A stretch of DNA of 64,000 nt, from NCBI RefSeq assembly GCF_002943715.1, contig NZ_MQUA01000013.1:124001-188000 (forward strand), written 5' to 3'. This stretch comes from Polaribacter filamentus. GTDB lineage: Bacteria; Bacteroidota; Bacteroidia; Flavobacteriales; Flavobacteriaceae. A program made the position numbers and the translations under genes. This document shows, one piece after another, positions 19,590 to 28,853 of the stretch. Under the pieces are notes generated by a model. It was not told where the DNA came from, did not search any database, and saw only the letters and a program-made list of their open reading frames with translations. Position 1 is the first letter of the stretch; every line of letters begins with the position of its first letter.

Positions 19590-20627
19590 TTATTTTTTAA
19601 TCAATTCAATTTCAAAAAGTTTGCCCCAATGCTTTCCTGTAACAAACAATCTATTGTTTTCGGCATCAAAAGCAATTCCGTTTAAAACTTCATCTTCAGG
19701 AACTAACTTTTGTGTTTTTTCCATTTCGATTTTTAAATCAGATAAATCTGCTACACCTAATACTGCACCTGTTTTTACATCAATAATCACCATTACATTT
19801 TGCTGATATTTATTTGCATAAATTTTGTTATCGATGAACTCTAATTCATTCAAGTTGTCTAAAGCATATTTATTGGTATAGACTTGTAAATATTTTTTTT
19901 CTTTAAAACTTACAGGATCTAAAAACCAAATTTTGTTTGTACCGTCAGATTTTATAAGTTCTGTTCCGTTGTTGGTTAGACCCCAGCCTTCTTCACTTTT
20001 ATTAAATGCAAATTCTTTTTCTAGTTTAAAAGTTTCTAAATCATAGACAAACCCTTTCTTAGCTTGCCAAGTTAGCCAGTAAATTTTATTGTTTAAAATG
20101 GTCATTCCTTCACCAAAATATTGGTTGTCTAAAGCTATTTTTTGTAAAACTTTACCAGTAGTAATTTCTACTTTTCTTAGTGAAGATTGTCCTTTTTTGC
20201 CCGTAGTTTCATACAAAAAACCGTTATAATATTCTAAACCTTGTGTGTACGCTTCGGTATCATGCGGAAAAGAATTTATAATTTTATAGGTATAAATTGC
20301 AGGAGCTTTATCTGCCAAAACTTCAAAAGAATTATTTACTTTTTTTGTTTTTCCAGGAAAAAATGCCAGAGCAGAAACTACGTGTTTACCAACACCAAAA
20401 TCTGAAGTATTAATAGTTGCAGTATTTCCATCCGCAGTAATTTCTAGTCCGTCAACAAAAAACTGAACTTTATCAACGGGTTTGTCATTTTTCTCTTTTA
20501 AAGTAATTGATATAGAAGAGTTTAGTGTCGTTTTTTTAACAACATTTAAAGTAAATTTGTAGCCATCATTACAAGAAGTAATGAATAAGAGGGTTAAAAA
20601 GGTAATAAGAACAGCAAGCTTTTTCAT
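19590..20627 (-). CDS. Glutaminyl-peptide cyclotransferase (lipoprotein)
   Basis: Plant/bacterial-type glutamine cyclotransferase, a five-bladed propeller enzyme that converts N-terminal Gln to pyroglutamate. 345 residues. A lipoprotein signal ends at Cys19 (LFITSCNDG). Residues ~25-110 are an Ig-like linker. The catalytic domain begins at about 112 with SFPHDTEAYTQGLEYYNGFL and includes YFGEGMTILNNKIYWLTW, EGWGLTNNG and LNGIAFDAENNRLFVTGK. It is transcribed ahead of the beta-helix lipoprotein. In Bacteroidota, pyroglutamate formation is common on exported proteins, so a periplasmic maturation role is likely. Confidence 0.88.
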   Translation of the reverse strand: MKKLAVLITFLTLLFITSCNDGYKFTLNVVKKTTLNSSISITLKEKNDKPVDKVQFFVDGLEITADGNTATINTSDFGVGKHVVSALAFFPGKTKKVNNSFEVLADKAPAIYTYKIINSFPHDTEAYTQGLEYYNGFLYETTGKKGQSSLRKVEITTGKVLQKIALDNQYFGEGMTILNNKIYWLTWQAKKGFVYDLETFKLEKEFAFNKSEEGWGLTNNGTELIKSDGTNKIWFLDPVSFKEKKYLQVYTNKYALDNLNELEFIDNKIYANKYQQNVMVIIDVKTGAVLGVADLSDLKIEMEKTQKLVPEDEVLNGIAFDAENNRLFVTGKHWGKLFEIELIKK

Positions 20628-20751
20628 TATTTAAGTATTATATTTGGGTTTTAAATATTTAAAAATCAGATATATTATCTCATTTTAGGTACAAAGTTAA
20701 TCCGTTTTTTACGTAAAGTATTTAAAAGACTAAATAAAACTATTTTTTTAT

Positions 20752-20780
20752 TTGTAAATTAAAAAATAAGGTTAAATTTG
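20752..20780 (+). promoter_or_regulatory. Promoter of rpmE2
   Basis: TTG at 20752-20754 and TAAATTTG at 20773-20780, separated by 18 bases, fit the -33/-7 Bacteroidota pattern. The leader to the rpmE2 start is about 100 bases. Confidence 0.6.
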
Positions 20781-20881
20781 CAATCTCAAAATGGTTAATT
20801 ATTAACTATCTAGAAGATTGCGTAAAACTTTACCAACTTTCCGCATACAAACATAACATTAAAGTATTAAAATATAAAACA

Positions 20882-21136
20882 ATGAAGAAAGGAATTCATC
20901 CAGAAAATTATAGAATGGTAGCTTTTAAAGACATGTCTAATGAAGATGTTTTTTTAACCCGTTCTACTGTAGACACTAAAGAAACTTTAGATGTTGATGG
21001 TGTAGCTTATCCTTTAGTAAAATTAGAGATTTCTAGAACTTCTCACCCTTTTTACACTGGTAAATCTAAACTTATCGATGCTGCAGGACGTATTGATAAA
21101 TTTAAGAACAAATACGCAAAATTTAAAAAAGAGTAA
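20882..21136 (+). CDS. rpmE2: 50S ribosomal protein L31 type B
   Basis: Type B (zinc-independent) L31, 84 residues: [19 protein letters not shown] at the start, then [14 protein letters not shown] and [15 protein letters not shown]. The four zinc cysteines of type A L31 are absent, as expected for this class. The gene is complete, with its own promoter and a strong terminator. A diverged second copy of its 3' half lies 2.8 kb downstream (23869-23992), bracketing an accessory cassette. Confidence 0.96.
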   Translation: MKKGIHPENYRMVAFKDMSNEDVFLTRSTVDTKETLDVDGVAYPLVKLEISRTSHPFYTGKSKLIDAAGRIDKFKNKYAKFKKE

Positions 21137-21160
21137 TTTTTTTACAATTTTTAACATATA

Positions 21161-21190
21161 AAAAAGCCTCGACACTGTCGAGGTTTTTTT
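21161..21190 (+). terminator. Terminator after rpmE2
   Basis: Stem CCTCGACA / TGTCGAGG with a one-base centre at 21167-21183, followed by eight Ts. Confidence 0.85.
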
Positions 21191-21250
21191 TGTGGTATAG
21201 TTCTTAGAATTTAACAACTGTTTTTTTTATTTATATTGCATAAAAAATAT

Positions 21251-22320
21251 ATGCCAATTTATTTAGACCGACATAGTTTTATTAGTGACGTTTCTGCTAA
21301 AGAAGCCGCTCAAGAACATTTACTTGATCTTGGAATTCAAGATCAACACGGTTGTAAAGCAATTACCTACTGGTTTGACGAAGTGCGAAAAGTAGCTTTT
21401 TGTTTGGTAGAAGCTCTTAGTAAAGAAGCGGTTAGGGAAATGCATGACCATGCACATGGAGGTGTGCCAAATGAAATTATTGAAGTAGATGAATCTGTTG
21501 TGCTGGCTTTCTTAGGAAGGGTGAAAGACCCTTTTAATAAAGAGGGTGAGGTTTTAAAATTGATTGAAGAACCAGCCTTTCGGTTTATCATGGCCATAAA
21601 TTTTATTGAAGACAGCCATCATGTTCAAATCAATAAAGTTTTTTCGAATACACTGAAACAAGGTGTTAAAAAACACAATGGAGCCATTGTTGAATCAACT
21701 AAAGGGCGTTTTTTAACCATCTTTACAACAGTACAAAGTACAATTGATTTCGCCAAAATCTTGGTAGAATTTTCAAGTAAAAATACTTTAAACCTTCAAA
21801 TTGGCCTAAGCTGTGGAAATCCAGTAGATAACGCTCAAATTATTTTTGAAAAAGTAATCATTGAGGCTAAAAATTTATGTTTAGCCTCAAGAAGAGGTCA
21901 GATTGTGATGTCTAGTGCTATTAAAAAAATGTATCAAAAAGGAGACGCATCTTTAAATACTCTAAACTTTAAAGATTTAAAGCCCGTAGATACCGAATTT
22001 CTTGCTGAATTTATAGCGTTTCTTGCTGACCACTGGCATAATCCCAATCTAAAAACACAAGATTGCTGCACGTATTTAAGAATAAGCAGCTCTAGTTTAC
22101 ACCGGAAAATGACAGCTTCTTTAAGTGTTTCTTTTACTGTTTTTTTAAGAGAGTATCGTTTAAAAAAATCAATTGAGATGTTTCCTCAGTTCAATATAAT
22201 TGCTGAAGTTTCGTATGATGTAGGTTTTAATAGTCCTGAGTATTTTAGAAAATGTTTCTATGATTTTTTGGTATTTCTCCTTCAAACTACATCAGGCAGT
22301 CCAGGCTTCGTTCTGCATAA
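21251..22320 (+). CDS. DUF4242 - cyclase-like - AraC-type regulator, frameshifted near its end
   Basis: A multidomain regulator. The ATG at 21251 gives MPIYLDRHSFISDVSAKEAA, a DUF4242 (nickel-binding SCO4226-like) domain of ~90 residues with HDHAHGGVPNEI. Residues ~130-240 resemble a class III nucleotide-cyclase fold without obvious catalytic residues (VESTKGRFLTIF, LQIGLSCGNPV, ASRRGQIVMSSAIK). The C-terminus is an AraC helix-turn-helix pair. The final codons are out of frame: adding one T to the T6 run (22264-22269) turns the tail into FYDFFGISPSNYIRQSRLRS, with a stop at 22318-22320, a normal AraC end; otherwise the frame runs to 22333. It is followed by an FAD oxidoreductase it may control. 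Confidence 0.75.
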
Positions 22321-22449
22321 AGTGATTTGCTAAACTAAAGTAGTTTTCTTGTTTTGGGCTAATTTTATGGTTTTTTGAATTTTTTTTGTGGTTTCCTTCA
22401 CCTTTTAGAGTGTAATTTTGGTTTTTACTAACTAAAAATAAACTTAATC

Positions 22450-23847
22450 ATGGAAAAATTAAACTTTAAAGATATGAATACTATTGAAAAAAATAAGTTG
22501 GACACTTTTTTGTTAAAACTAAGCGGTAAAATTGTAACGCCAGAAGATGTTGAATACAATGAAACACGTAAAGTGTATAATGGAAATATTGACAAGTATC
22601 CAGGCATGATTGTGATGTGTTCTGATGTTGCAGATGTCATTGCTGCTGTAAATTTTGGAAGAGAAAATAATTTACTCATTGCCGTTCGAGGTGGTGGACA
22701 TAATGGGGGTGGTTTAGGTGTTTGCGATAACGGTTTAGTCATCGATTTATCAGGACTCAAATCTGTACGTGTAAATACTGCTAAAAACACGGTGAGAGTA
22801 GGCGGTGGAAATCTTTGGAGAGAAGTAGATCATGCTACGCATCCATTCGGTTTAGCAGTACCTGCAGGAGTTGTTTCTTCAACAGGTGTTGGCGGACTCA
22901 CCCTTGGAGGTGGTGTTGGGCATTTGTCAAGAAAATATGGTTTGACCATAGACAACCTTTTAGAAGCTGATATGGTATTGGCTGATGGTAGTTTTGTGAC
23001 CGTACATAAAAATCAACACCAAGATTTGTTTTGGGCTATCCGAGGTGGAGGTGGGAATTTTGGAATTGTAACCTCGTTTAAATTTCAAGCACATCCTGTT
23101 AAAACAGTTATAGGAGGGCCTACTTTATGGCCTATCGAAAAGACCAAAGAAATTATGGCATGGTATCATGATTTTTTAAACAATGCTCCCGATGATTTGA
23201 ATGGATTTATTGCTACTATGGTTATTCCTGGGGCGCCCTTTCCAGAACATTTACACAACAAGCAATTTTGTGGTATTGTTTGGTGCTATACTGGTGATCC
23301 AGCTGATTTTAAAGAATTGTTTAAGCCTGTATTAGCACTCAATCCTGTTTTTTAACATGTAGACGAAATGCCGTATCCACAAATACAATCTATGTTTGAC
23401 GCGTTGTTTCCTCCTGGAATGCAGTGGTATTGGAGAGCCGACTTTTTTAAAGAGTTAGGAGATGAAATTCAAGAACAACACTTAAAATTTGGTTCTAATA
23501 TTCCTACACCACTTTCTGCTATGCATTTATACCCTATTAGCGGTGCTGCAAGTAGAGTTGGATCAGATGAAACACCATGGGCATATCGCGATGCAAAATA
23601 TTCAGGGGTTATTGTTGGCGTTTCTCCAGACCCTGAAGATGCGGATAAAATAACCAATTGGTGTAAAGATTATTGGGAGGCACTACACCCGTATTCTTCT
23701 GGTGGTGCGTATTCTAATTTTATGATGGAAGAAGGACAAGAACGTATACAGGCCAGTTACAAACACAACTACAAGCGCTTGCTAGACATTAAAAGAACCT
23801 ATGATCCCAACAATGTATTTCGAGTAAATCAAAATATAAAACCATAA
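22450..23847 (+). pseudogene. FAD-binding (BBE-type) oxidoreductase with internal stop codon
   Basis: FAD-dependent oxidoreductase of the PCMH/berberine-bridge type. The FAD domain has VRGGGHNGGGLGVCDN (His site for covalent flavin), GVVSSTGVGGLTLGGGVGHL and AIRGGGGNFGIVTSF. The BBE C-terminal segment ends YDPNNVFRVNQNI. A TAA at 23353-23355 interrupts a single unbroken frame of 465 codons. The context NPVF-stop-HVDEMPYP suggests an original Glu codon (GAA to TAA). The second Cys of bicovalent members is absent. As written the protein ends after 301 residues and lacks the substrate and BBE domains. It is part of the cassette between the two rpmE2 3' ends. Confidence 0.8.
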
Positions 23848-23868
23848 ATAACAAGGATGTCATCCTCT

Positions 23869-23992
23869 CCTTTAGTGAAATTAGAGATTTCTAGAACTTC
23901 TCACCCATCTTACACTGGTAAATCTAAACTTATTGATGCTGCAGGACGTATTGACAAGTTCAAAACCAAATACGTAAAGTTCAAAAAAAGTA
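23869..23992 (+). pseudogene. Second, partial copy of the rpmE2 3' half
   Basis: About 124 bases match rpmE2 from 21011 to its stop, coding [18 protein letters not shown] and [16 protein letters not shown]. By eye the copies agree at about 90 percent of positions, mostly differing at third codon positions. The last codon region is one base shorter, so the frame runs past the normal stop. There is no 5' half and no start of the L31 type. The divergence pattern points to an orthologous gene end from another strain rather than a fresh tandem duplication. Confidence 0.85.
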
Positions 23993-24019
23993 ATACTTTT
24001 AGAATTTTAAACATATTTA

Positions 24020-24053
24020 AAACTCCAACATTCATTTGTTGGAGTTTTTTTTT
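24020..24053 (+). terminator. Terminator after the rpmE2 fragment
   Basis: Stem AAACTCCAACA / TGTTGGAGTTT at 24020-24046 followed by Ts. It may be the original terminator of the displaced rpmE2 end. Confidence 0.8.
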
Positions 24054-24118
24054 AATCCAATAGAAAAGAGTGTCTTTGTAAAACAAGTATTTATTTGGTA
24101 ATTATTTTAATTTTCGTT

Positions 24119-24200
24119 TGGGCATTCCCTTTCAGGTCGGGCTTTCCATTATATCTTTTTTTCATACCTCCAAAAAGGATGCTATTTCAATCCCTAACGC
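24119..24200 (+). repeat. Intergenic repeat family, copy A
   Basis: Contains GCTTTCCATTATATCTTTTT, then a spacer, then AAAAAGGATGC and TTTCAATCCCTAACGC. The same ordered blocks occur at 39414-39490 and, inverted, at 46666-46766. No open frame lies within it. The surrounding stretch 24064-24275 holds nothing else I can identify. Confidence 0.7.
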
Positions 24201-24275
24201 AACTTATATACCAACTGAGTTGTTGCCTCTAAAACTAAAACATTATTTTTAAACTTTTAAAATAACAACCAATAA

Positions 24276-24380
24276 ATGAGAAATAATTTACTTATAATTT
24301 TTATTGGAATATGTATTTTATTCGGATTTCTAGTCTATTTTATTTCACAAACCGGTATGACAACCGTTTCTTTGCTATAA
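24276..24380 (+). CDS. Possible 34-residue single-span membrane peptide
   Basis: ATG at 24276 to TAA at 24380 encodes a short peptide that is mostly one hydrophobic helix (LLIIFIGICILFGFLVYF). Its last bases overlap the 3' end of the convergent acetyltransferase. Such peptides are hard to distinguish from chance in AT-rich DNA; no family is recognised. Confidence 0.25.
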   Translation: MRNNLLIIFIGICILFGFLVYFISQTGMTTVSLL

Positions 24381-24821
24381 ATCTTTTGCAAAGCAAAGAC
24401 TGTCTGCAATATCCTTTAGTTTACCATATTTTTCAATAGGATAGTAGCCGTTTCTTTGATATAGCCTAATTGCCTCAGGTTGCTTTGAACCGGTAAAGAG
24501 TATGCATCTTACACTTTCTAGTTCTCGAGACCAGTTTTCTAATTCAGAAAGAATTTTATCTGCAATTCTTTGACCTCTAACTGTCTGAGAAACATACATT
24601 CGTTTAATTTCTGTTGAATTAAAATCATATTTCGTGATGGCACCACAGCCAACAGGTTTCCCTTCTTTTAAAGCTAAAACCACATATTTCAATTCATTAA
24701 TAGTATTAAATTGAGATAGCGAATGTGTGGTTCCATCTCTTTTTGCAAGATCGGAATTCAGCAACTCCACTAGCTTTTTAAAAGCTATATTTTCTGAATT
24801 AGTTCTTATTATTTCAATCAT
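24375..24821 (-). CDS. GNAT-family N-acetyltransferase
   Basis: 148 residues with the acetyl-CoA fold: the beta4 segment TEIKRMYVSQTVRGQRIADK contains a variant Q/RxxGxG/A loop (VRGQRIA), followed by GSKQPEAIRLYQRNGYYPIE, the usual C-terminal helix-strand. The acceptor substrate is unknown. It is transcribed alone, towards the intergenic repeat. The upstream ~500 bases hold no clear gene. Confidence 0.85.
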   Translation of the reverse strand: MIEIIRTNSENIAFKKLVELLNSDLAKRDGTTHSLSQFNTINELKYVVLALKEGKPVGCGAITKYDFNSTEIKRMYVSQTVRGQRIADKILSELENWSRELESVRCILFTGSKQPEAIRLYQRNGYYPIEKYGKLKDIADSLCFAKDL

Positions 24822-25337
24822 ATTTTTTAATGATGTTCAGCATAAATAACGAAGTTAGAATTTTAAATTAAAAAGTTACTAATGAAACATCTTTTTTAAA
24901 GACTAAAGTTAGTCTATAAACTAAAGGCTTGTAAAATTTCTGGAAGTAAAGCAATCGTTTCTGAGGACTTTTGTAAATAACAATTAATAAATTAATTTTT
25001 AACTTGTGTTTACATTCCGTTATTCTGTTTCCAATGTTTTCGTTAATTCAAAACAAAGTTTGTCAATATTCCCCATTTCTGGATGGAATGCAGATATAGT
25101 TAAAATATAATTTTTAGTTTGACACCCCTTTTAAATAAAAGATTACACTCATTTTTTAGGTGATCCGTTACTTTTGCGAAATAATTTCGTTATAAATTGT
25201 ATCTGTTTGTGAGATAGCGGGAATCAATTCTCTCTTTTAAAAGTAAAGCAGTCTTGCGTCTTTTATCTGTCAGCACCGATCATTTTACTTGTTTTTTCTG
25301 TCAATGCATTAATCATTTTTTTAATTAGGAATGAACA
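24822..25337. other. Intergenic stretch with a possible gene remnant
   Basis: No intact gene is visible. On the minus strand, about 25020-25130, a short open stretch reads NYILTISAFHPEMGNIDKLC and on to a stop; it is coding-like but lacks a start and may be the degraded end of a lost gene. The remainder is AT-rich without hairpins or repeats that I can support. Confidence 0.3.
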
Positions 25338-26018
25338 CTATTTTTTATATTCTTCTGATAAAGGAGAAATCATAATGTGCGCTTTGTGTGTTCCAGGATT
25401 CATAATCCAAGGATGATTTGACGCCACAGGGGCATTTGGCAAACCTGTAGATGCTGCTGTAGCCCAAGGCATATACACCACATAACGAAGTTGTGCTCCT
25501 CCAACTTTTGAAGTTTCAGAATCATATAGTGCATTTGCTCCATAGTAAATGTGCAAAGTAGATCCAGAAGTTATTTTAAGTTGACCTGATTTCATTTCTG
25601 CTTCCCGGATCGTAAAGATTTCTTGACTCGTCTTTCCTACTGCATTTAAGACTCTTCCTCTCGCCATAAACGGCTCAAGATCTTTATGATAACATGCCGC
25701 ACTAAAGCCTGTTTGTTTAGGGTTATCTGCAAGAACAATAAATTGATTATCTCCTTCTTTTAGCGTCACAAATTCACCAGCCATATTATATCCAATAACT
25801 TTACATGCTGCCCTACTTTCTTCGGGAGCCGCCATTAATGCTGTGGCAATTAAAGCTTCATCTGTGTCAATAGCTTTTAATTGTTTACCCATACCAGAAA
25901 TACTTTCTGTTACCGTTTCTGTTTCAGAGTATTTTTTTATTGTTGTTTTTGTTTTGTCTGATGAATTACAAGAAATCAAAATTCCTGAAAGAAAAATTGC
26001 TGTAATAATACGTTTCAT
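25338..26018 (-). CDS. Unknown lipoprotein
   Basis: 226 residues. The signal peptide ends at Cys17 (SGILISCNSSDK). The mature part starts with a Thr/Glu-rich linker, then a mixed domain with SRAACKVIGYNMAGEFVTL, QTGFSAACYHKDLEPFMARG and SKVGGAQLRYVVYMPWATAA, ending with HPWIMNPGTHKAHIMISPLS. The repeated His residues near the end could bind metal or heme (inference). I do not recognise the family. It stands alone; upstream DNA carries four copies of an 8-10-base motif that could be operators. Confidence 0.7.
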   Translation of the reverse strand: MKRIITAIFLSGILISCNSSDKTKTTIKKYSETETVTESISGMGKQLKAIDTDEALIATALMAAPEESRAACKVIGYNMAGEFVTLKEGDNQFIVLADNPKQTGFSAACYHKDLEPFMARGRVLNAVGKTSQEIFTIREAEMKSGQLKITSGSTLHIYYGANALYDSETSKVGGAQLRYVVYMPWATAASTGLPNAPVASNHPWIMNPGTHKAHIMISPLSEEYKK

Positions 26019-26181
26019 ATTTTATAATTTTTTAGTTTGGTGTTAAGGAAGCACAACTTAAAACTGATAATTCCCTGTTTCAATGACCTATATCATAAGT
26101 GAGCGATGTTAACTTTTTTCTATCAAAAAGTCAATAAGGAAAAACCCCTATAGCCAACTTTGCCAGAGCATTTAGGCTTTC

Positions 26182-26295
26182 TTGTAAAAGTTACTAAGGT
26201 TTTTTGTAAAAGTACTAGTATAATCGAGTAAAAATCTTACTATTTTTAATTAAATTTAGTAAAATAAATTGTAAAAATATGTACAACTTTTACAA
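26182..26295. promoter_or_regulatory. Cluster of TTGTAAAAGT-like sites
   Basis: TTGTAAAAGT occurs at 26182-26191 and 26204-26213 (22-base spacing, two helical turns). TTGTAAAA at 26269-26276 and its complement TTTTACAA at 26288-26295 form an inverted pair. They lie in the gene-free stretch 26019-26464 upstream of the minus-strand lipoprotein, and may be a regulator-binding array. Nothing else is recognised in that stretch. Confidence 0.35.
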
Positions 26296-26464
26296 AGCAA
26301 GTAAAGTGGTGCGTGCATGCCAGTAGCATTGCATTTTTTATAAAGGTATAAAAATAATTTTAAATAGGATGTAAAATCGAAGATATTAACCTAAAAACTT
26401 CTTGAGAGGCAAACCCGTAAAATGAGTTTAGTAAAAGGAAGATTTTGTAGGGTTTCCTCTAGTT

Positions 26465-27499
26465 TTATGAATAATATTTTTTCTTTAGCCAGAATGAAAC
26501 GCGAACTAATAAAATCAAAGCTGGCACTTCTACTAACGGACCAATTACGCCTGCAAATGCTTGACCTGAATTGAGTCCGAAAACTGCAATCGCCACTGCA
26601 ATTGCTAATTCAAAATTATTTCCTGCTGCTGTAAAAGCTACGGCAGCTGTTTTATCGTAGGTTGCTCCCGTTGCTTTGGTAACGAAAAACCCAATGATAA
26701 ACATAATAGTAAAATAGATTAATAAAGGAACCGCAATAATTAAAACATCCATAGGAATTTCTACAATTAATTCGCCTTTTAAAGAGAACATCACCACAAT
26801 TGTAAATAACAGCGCAATTAATGTGATTGGTGAAATGGTCGGGATGAATTTGTTAGTGTACCAATCTTCGCCTTTGAGTTTTACAAATATCAGTCTACTT
26901 AAAATACCCATTACAAATGGAATACCTAAATAAATAGCAACACTTTCTGCAATCGTTCCGATAGAGATATCAACGATAGCGCCTTCAAAACCAAAATAGG
27001 GTGGAAGTACTGTTATAAAAAGCCACGCATAAAAACTGTAGGCAAAAACTTGAAAAATACTATTTAATGCCACTAAACCTGCACCATATTCGCTACTTCC
27101 TTCGGCAAGATCGTTCCAAACCAATACCATGGCAATACAACGCGCCAAGCCAATTAAAATCAATCCGACCATATATTCTGGATAGTCGCGTAAAAAAGTG
27201 ATGGCTAAAAAGAACATTAAAACGGGCCCAATAACCCAATTTAAGATAAGTGAAATAGAAAGAATTTTGGTGTTGCGAAAAACTTTTGGCAAGAGCGCAT
27301 AATTTACTTTTGCCAAAGGCGGATACATCATTAAAATCAACCCAATTGCTATGGGAATATTTGTTGTTCCGCTGTTGAATGAGTTGATGATATTAGGAAA
27401 TTTTGGAATAAAATAGCCAAGTCCAACTCCAATTGCCATGGCAACAAATATCCAAAGGGTTAGATTTTTATCGAGAAAACTTAATTTTTTTAATGCCAT
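26465..27499 (-). CDS. acr3: ACR3-type arsenite efflux permease
   Basis: A 344-residue permease with about ten membrane segments that expels arsenite. Family signs: the first helices with [11 protein letters not shown], the conserved Cys in [16 protein letters not shown], and [18 protein letters not shown] with the Asn/Glu pair of the transport site. Last gene of the arsR-arsC-acr3 operon, two bases after arsC. Regulated in all likelihood by the ArsR encoded upstream. Confidence 0.93.
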   Translation of the reverse strand: MALKKLSFLDKNLTLWIFVAMAIGVGLGYFIPKFPNIINSFNSGTTNIPIAIGLILMMYPPLAKVNYALLPKVFRNTKILSISLILNWVIGPVLMFFLAITFLRDYPEYMVGLILIGLARCIAMVLVWNDLAEGSSEYGAGLVALNSIFQVFAYSFYAWLFITVLPPYFGFEGAIVDISIGTIAESVAIYLGIPFVMGILSRLIFVKLKGEDWYTNKFIPTISPITLIALLFTIVVMFSLKGELIVEIPMDVLIIAVPLLIYFTIMFIIGFFVTKATGATYDKTAAVAFTAAGNNFELAIAVAIAVFGLNSGQAFAGVIGPLVEVPALILLVRVSFWLKKKYYS

Positions 27500-27501
27500 A
27501 T

Positions 27502-28134
27502 TTATGAGTTTATTTGAGAGAAAACGAAGTATAATTCAGTTGCTATTTGCAAACTTCTTTCAGTATATTTTTCTGCTTGTTGAGGTGTTTCATCAAATGC
27601 TTTTGGATCTTCAAAAGTTATCGGAATTCGTTTTTCTGCACCCGCAATAAATGGACAAGCTCCATCTGCTGAATCACAAGTCATAATTGCTGCAAATTCA
27701 GATTTTGGGTTAAAATCATCGTCTAATTTTTTTGAAAATCCAATAATAGGATGTTCATTCTTTGCATATTTAATGCTGTAAATTGGGTTTTTATCGTGCG
27801 AAAGCGTCTTAATTTGAAAGCCTGCATTTTTTAGTGTTTCTGTAACCATTGGAAATAAAGCTGTAGCTTCTGTGCCACCAGAATAACAAAATACATTTTT
27901 GATGTTAAAATAGTTAGCCATTGTTTGCGCCCAAACTTGTGATAAATGACTTCTTCGGGAATTGTGTGTACAAATAAAATTGATACGAATTTCTTGATGA
28001 CTGGAAACTTTAGATTGAATAAAATCTGTTAGTGGTTTTAAAATAGCTTTACGCTCATCGGAAATAGTTGCTGGTTCTAAGCGCTTAATTATATTTTCTA
28101 TTTCTGGAAATAAGGTTGGTTGTGTGGTTCTCAT
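27502..28134 (-). CDS. arsC: Arsenate reductase-like low-molecular-weight phosphatase
   Basis: Low-molecular-weight tyrosine-phosphatase-fold protein of the arsenate reductase group. The P-loop is [14 protein letters not shown], followed by [13 protein letters not shown] and the Asp/Cys segment [13 protein letters not shown] choose the ATG at 28134 ([13 protein letters not shown], 210 residues) because the frame further upstream offers only a TTG overlapping arsR. It reduces arsenate to arsenite for export by the adjacent ACR3 permease. The ~55-residue N-terminal helix-rich extension is typical of Bacteroidota versions. Confidence 0.85.
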   Translation of the reverse strand: MRTTQPTLFPEIENIIKRLEPATISDERKAILKPLTDFIQSKVSSHQEIRINFICTHNSRRSHLSQVWAQTMANYFNIKNVFCYSGGTEATALFPMVTETLKNAGFQIKTLSHDKNPIYSIKYAKNEHPIIGFSKKLDDDFNPKSEFAAIMTCDSADGACPFIAGAEKRIPITFEDPKAFDETPQQAEKYTERSLQIATELYFVFSQINS

Positions 28135-28160
28135 TGTTTTGTTTAGTAAGATAAATGCTT

Positions 28161-28493
28161 TTAACAGCAATCTTTTTTATTAGTAATATCTTGATGTAGA
28201 AATAGCAACATTGTTTCTTTCATCTTTGTCCAATTTTCAGCATTGATACAATAGCAAACACTGGTCCCTTCTACATTTCCTTTAATAAGTCCTAAATGTT
28301 TTAATTCTTTTAAATGTTGAGAAATTGTAGGTTGTGCAAGTCCGATTTCGTTCACCAAATCGCCACAATAACAGGCGTCTATTTTAAATAGTTGCTGTAA
28401 AATTGCCACTCTTGCAGGATGTCCAAAGACTTTTGCGAATAAGGCTATTTCGTTTTGTAGGTCGGTAAACATTTCTGTTTTTGCTAATCCCAT
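28161..28493 (-). CDS. arsR: ArsR/SmtB-family arsenic-responsive repressor
   Basis: 110-residue winged-helix repressor. The metalloid-binding pair Cys41-x-Cys43 lies in DACYCGDLVNEIGLAQPTIS at the recognition-helix region, and the protein ends in Cys109-Cys110. LKHLGLIKGNVEGTSVCYC forms the wing. It is first in the operon, followed 26 bases later by arsC. A 20-base motif starting 17 bases upstream of the ATG recurs before the broken second arsR at 63229, and is the probable operator. Confidence 0.92.
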   Translation of the reverse strand: MGLAKTEMFTDLQNEIALFAKVFGHPARVAILQQLFKIDACYCGDLVNEIGLAQPTISQHLKELKHLGLIKGNVEGTSVCYCINAENWTKMKETMLLFLHQDITNKKDCC

Positions 28494-28510
28494 TTCTTAT
28501 TTATTATTTA

Positions 28511-28530
28511 ATTGCAATGTTACGATTAAT
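28511..28530 (-). promoter_or_regulatory. Candidate ArsR operator
   Basis: On the minus strand ATTAATCGTAACATTGCAAT, 19 of 20 bases identical to the site before the second arsR (63229-63248). The rest of the stretch to 28798 shows no gene or structure that I can support. Confidence 0.6.
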
Positions 28531-28798
28531 ATATAAAAAGGAAAACTATTTTAAACAAGATTTCGATACTATTTTTAAAGATAAAGTCACTCAAACTGAC
28601 AATTAGAGAAGTAGTACAATTCAAAATGCATATTGGTTTAAAATAAATTTAGCAGAAGTAAATTCAAAATAGGAACAGACGAAGTTTCTATCACTCACTA
28701 AAATAAAAATAATTGGGAATGTTGATGCAGTAGACAAAAGAAACCGTTTCTAAATACTAATAGGACTTCAATACAGGTAAACAGTTTTAACTTCTAAA

Positions 28799-28827
28799 CA
28801 AAAAAACCACCTCAAAAGAGATGGTTT
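28799..28827 (-). terminator. Terminator after gcvP
   Basis: On the minus strand, AAACCATCTC-TTTT-GAGGTGGTTT (one mismatch) is followed by a T run, 27 bases beyond the gcvP stop. Confidence 0.7.
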
Positions 28828-28853
28828 TAAACTGTAAAAAAAAATTCGTGTTT

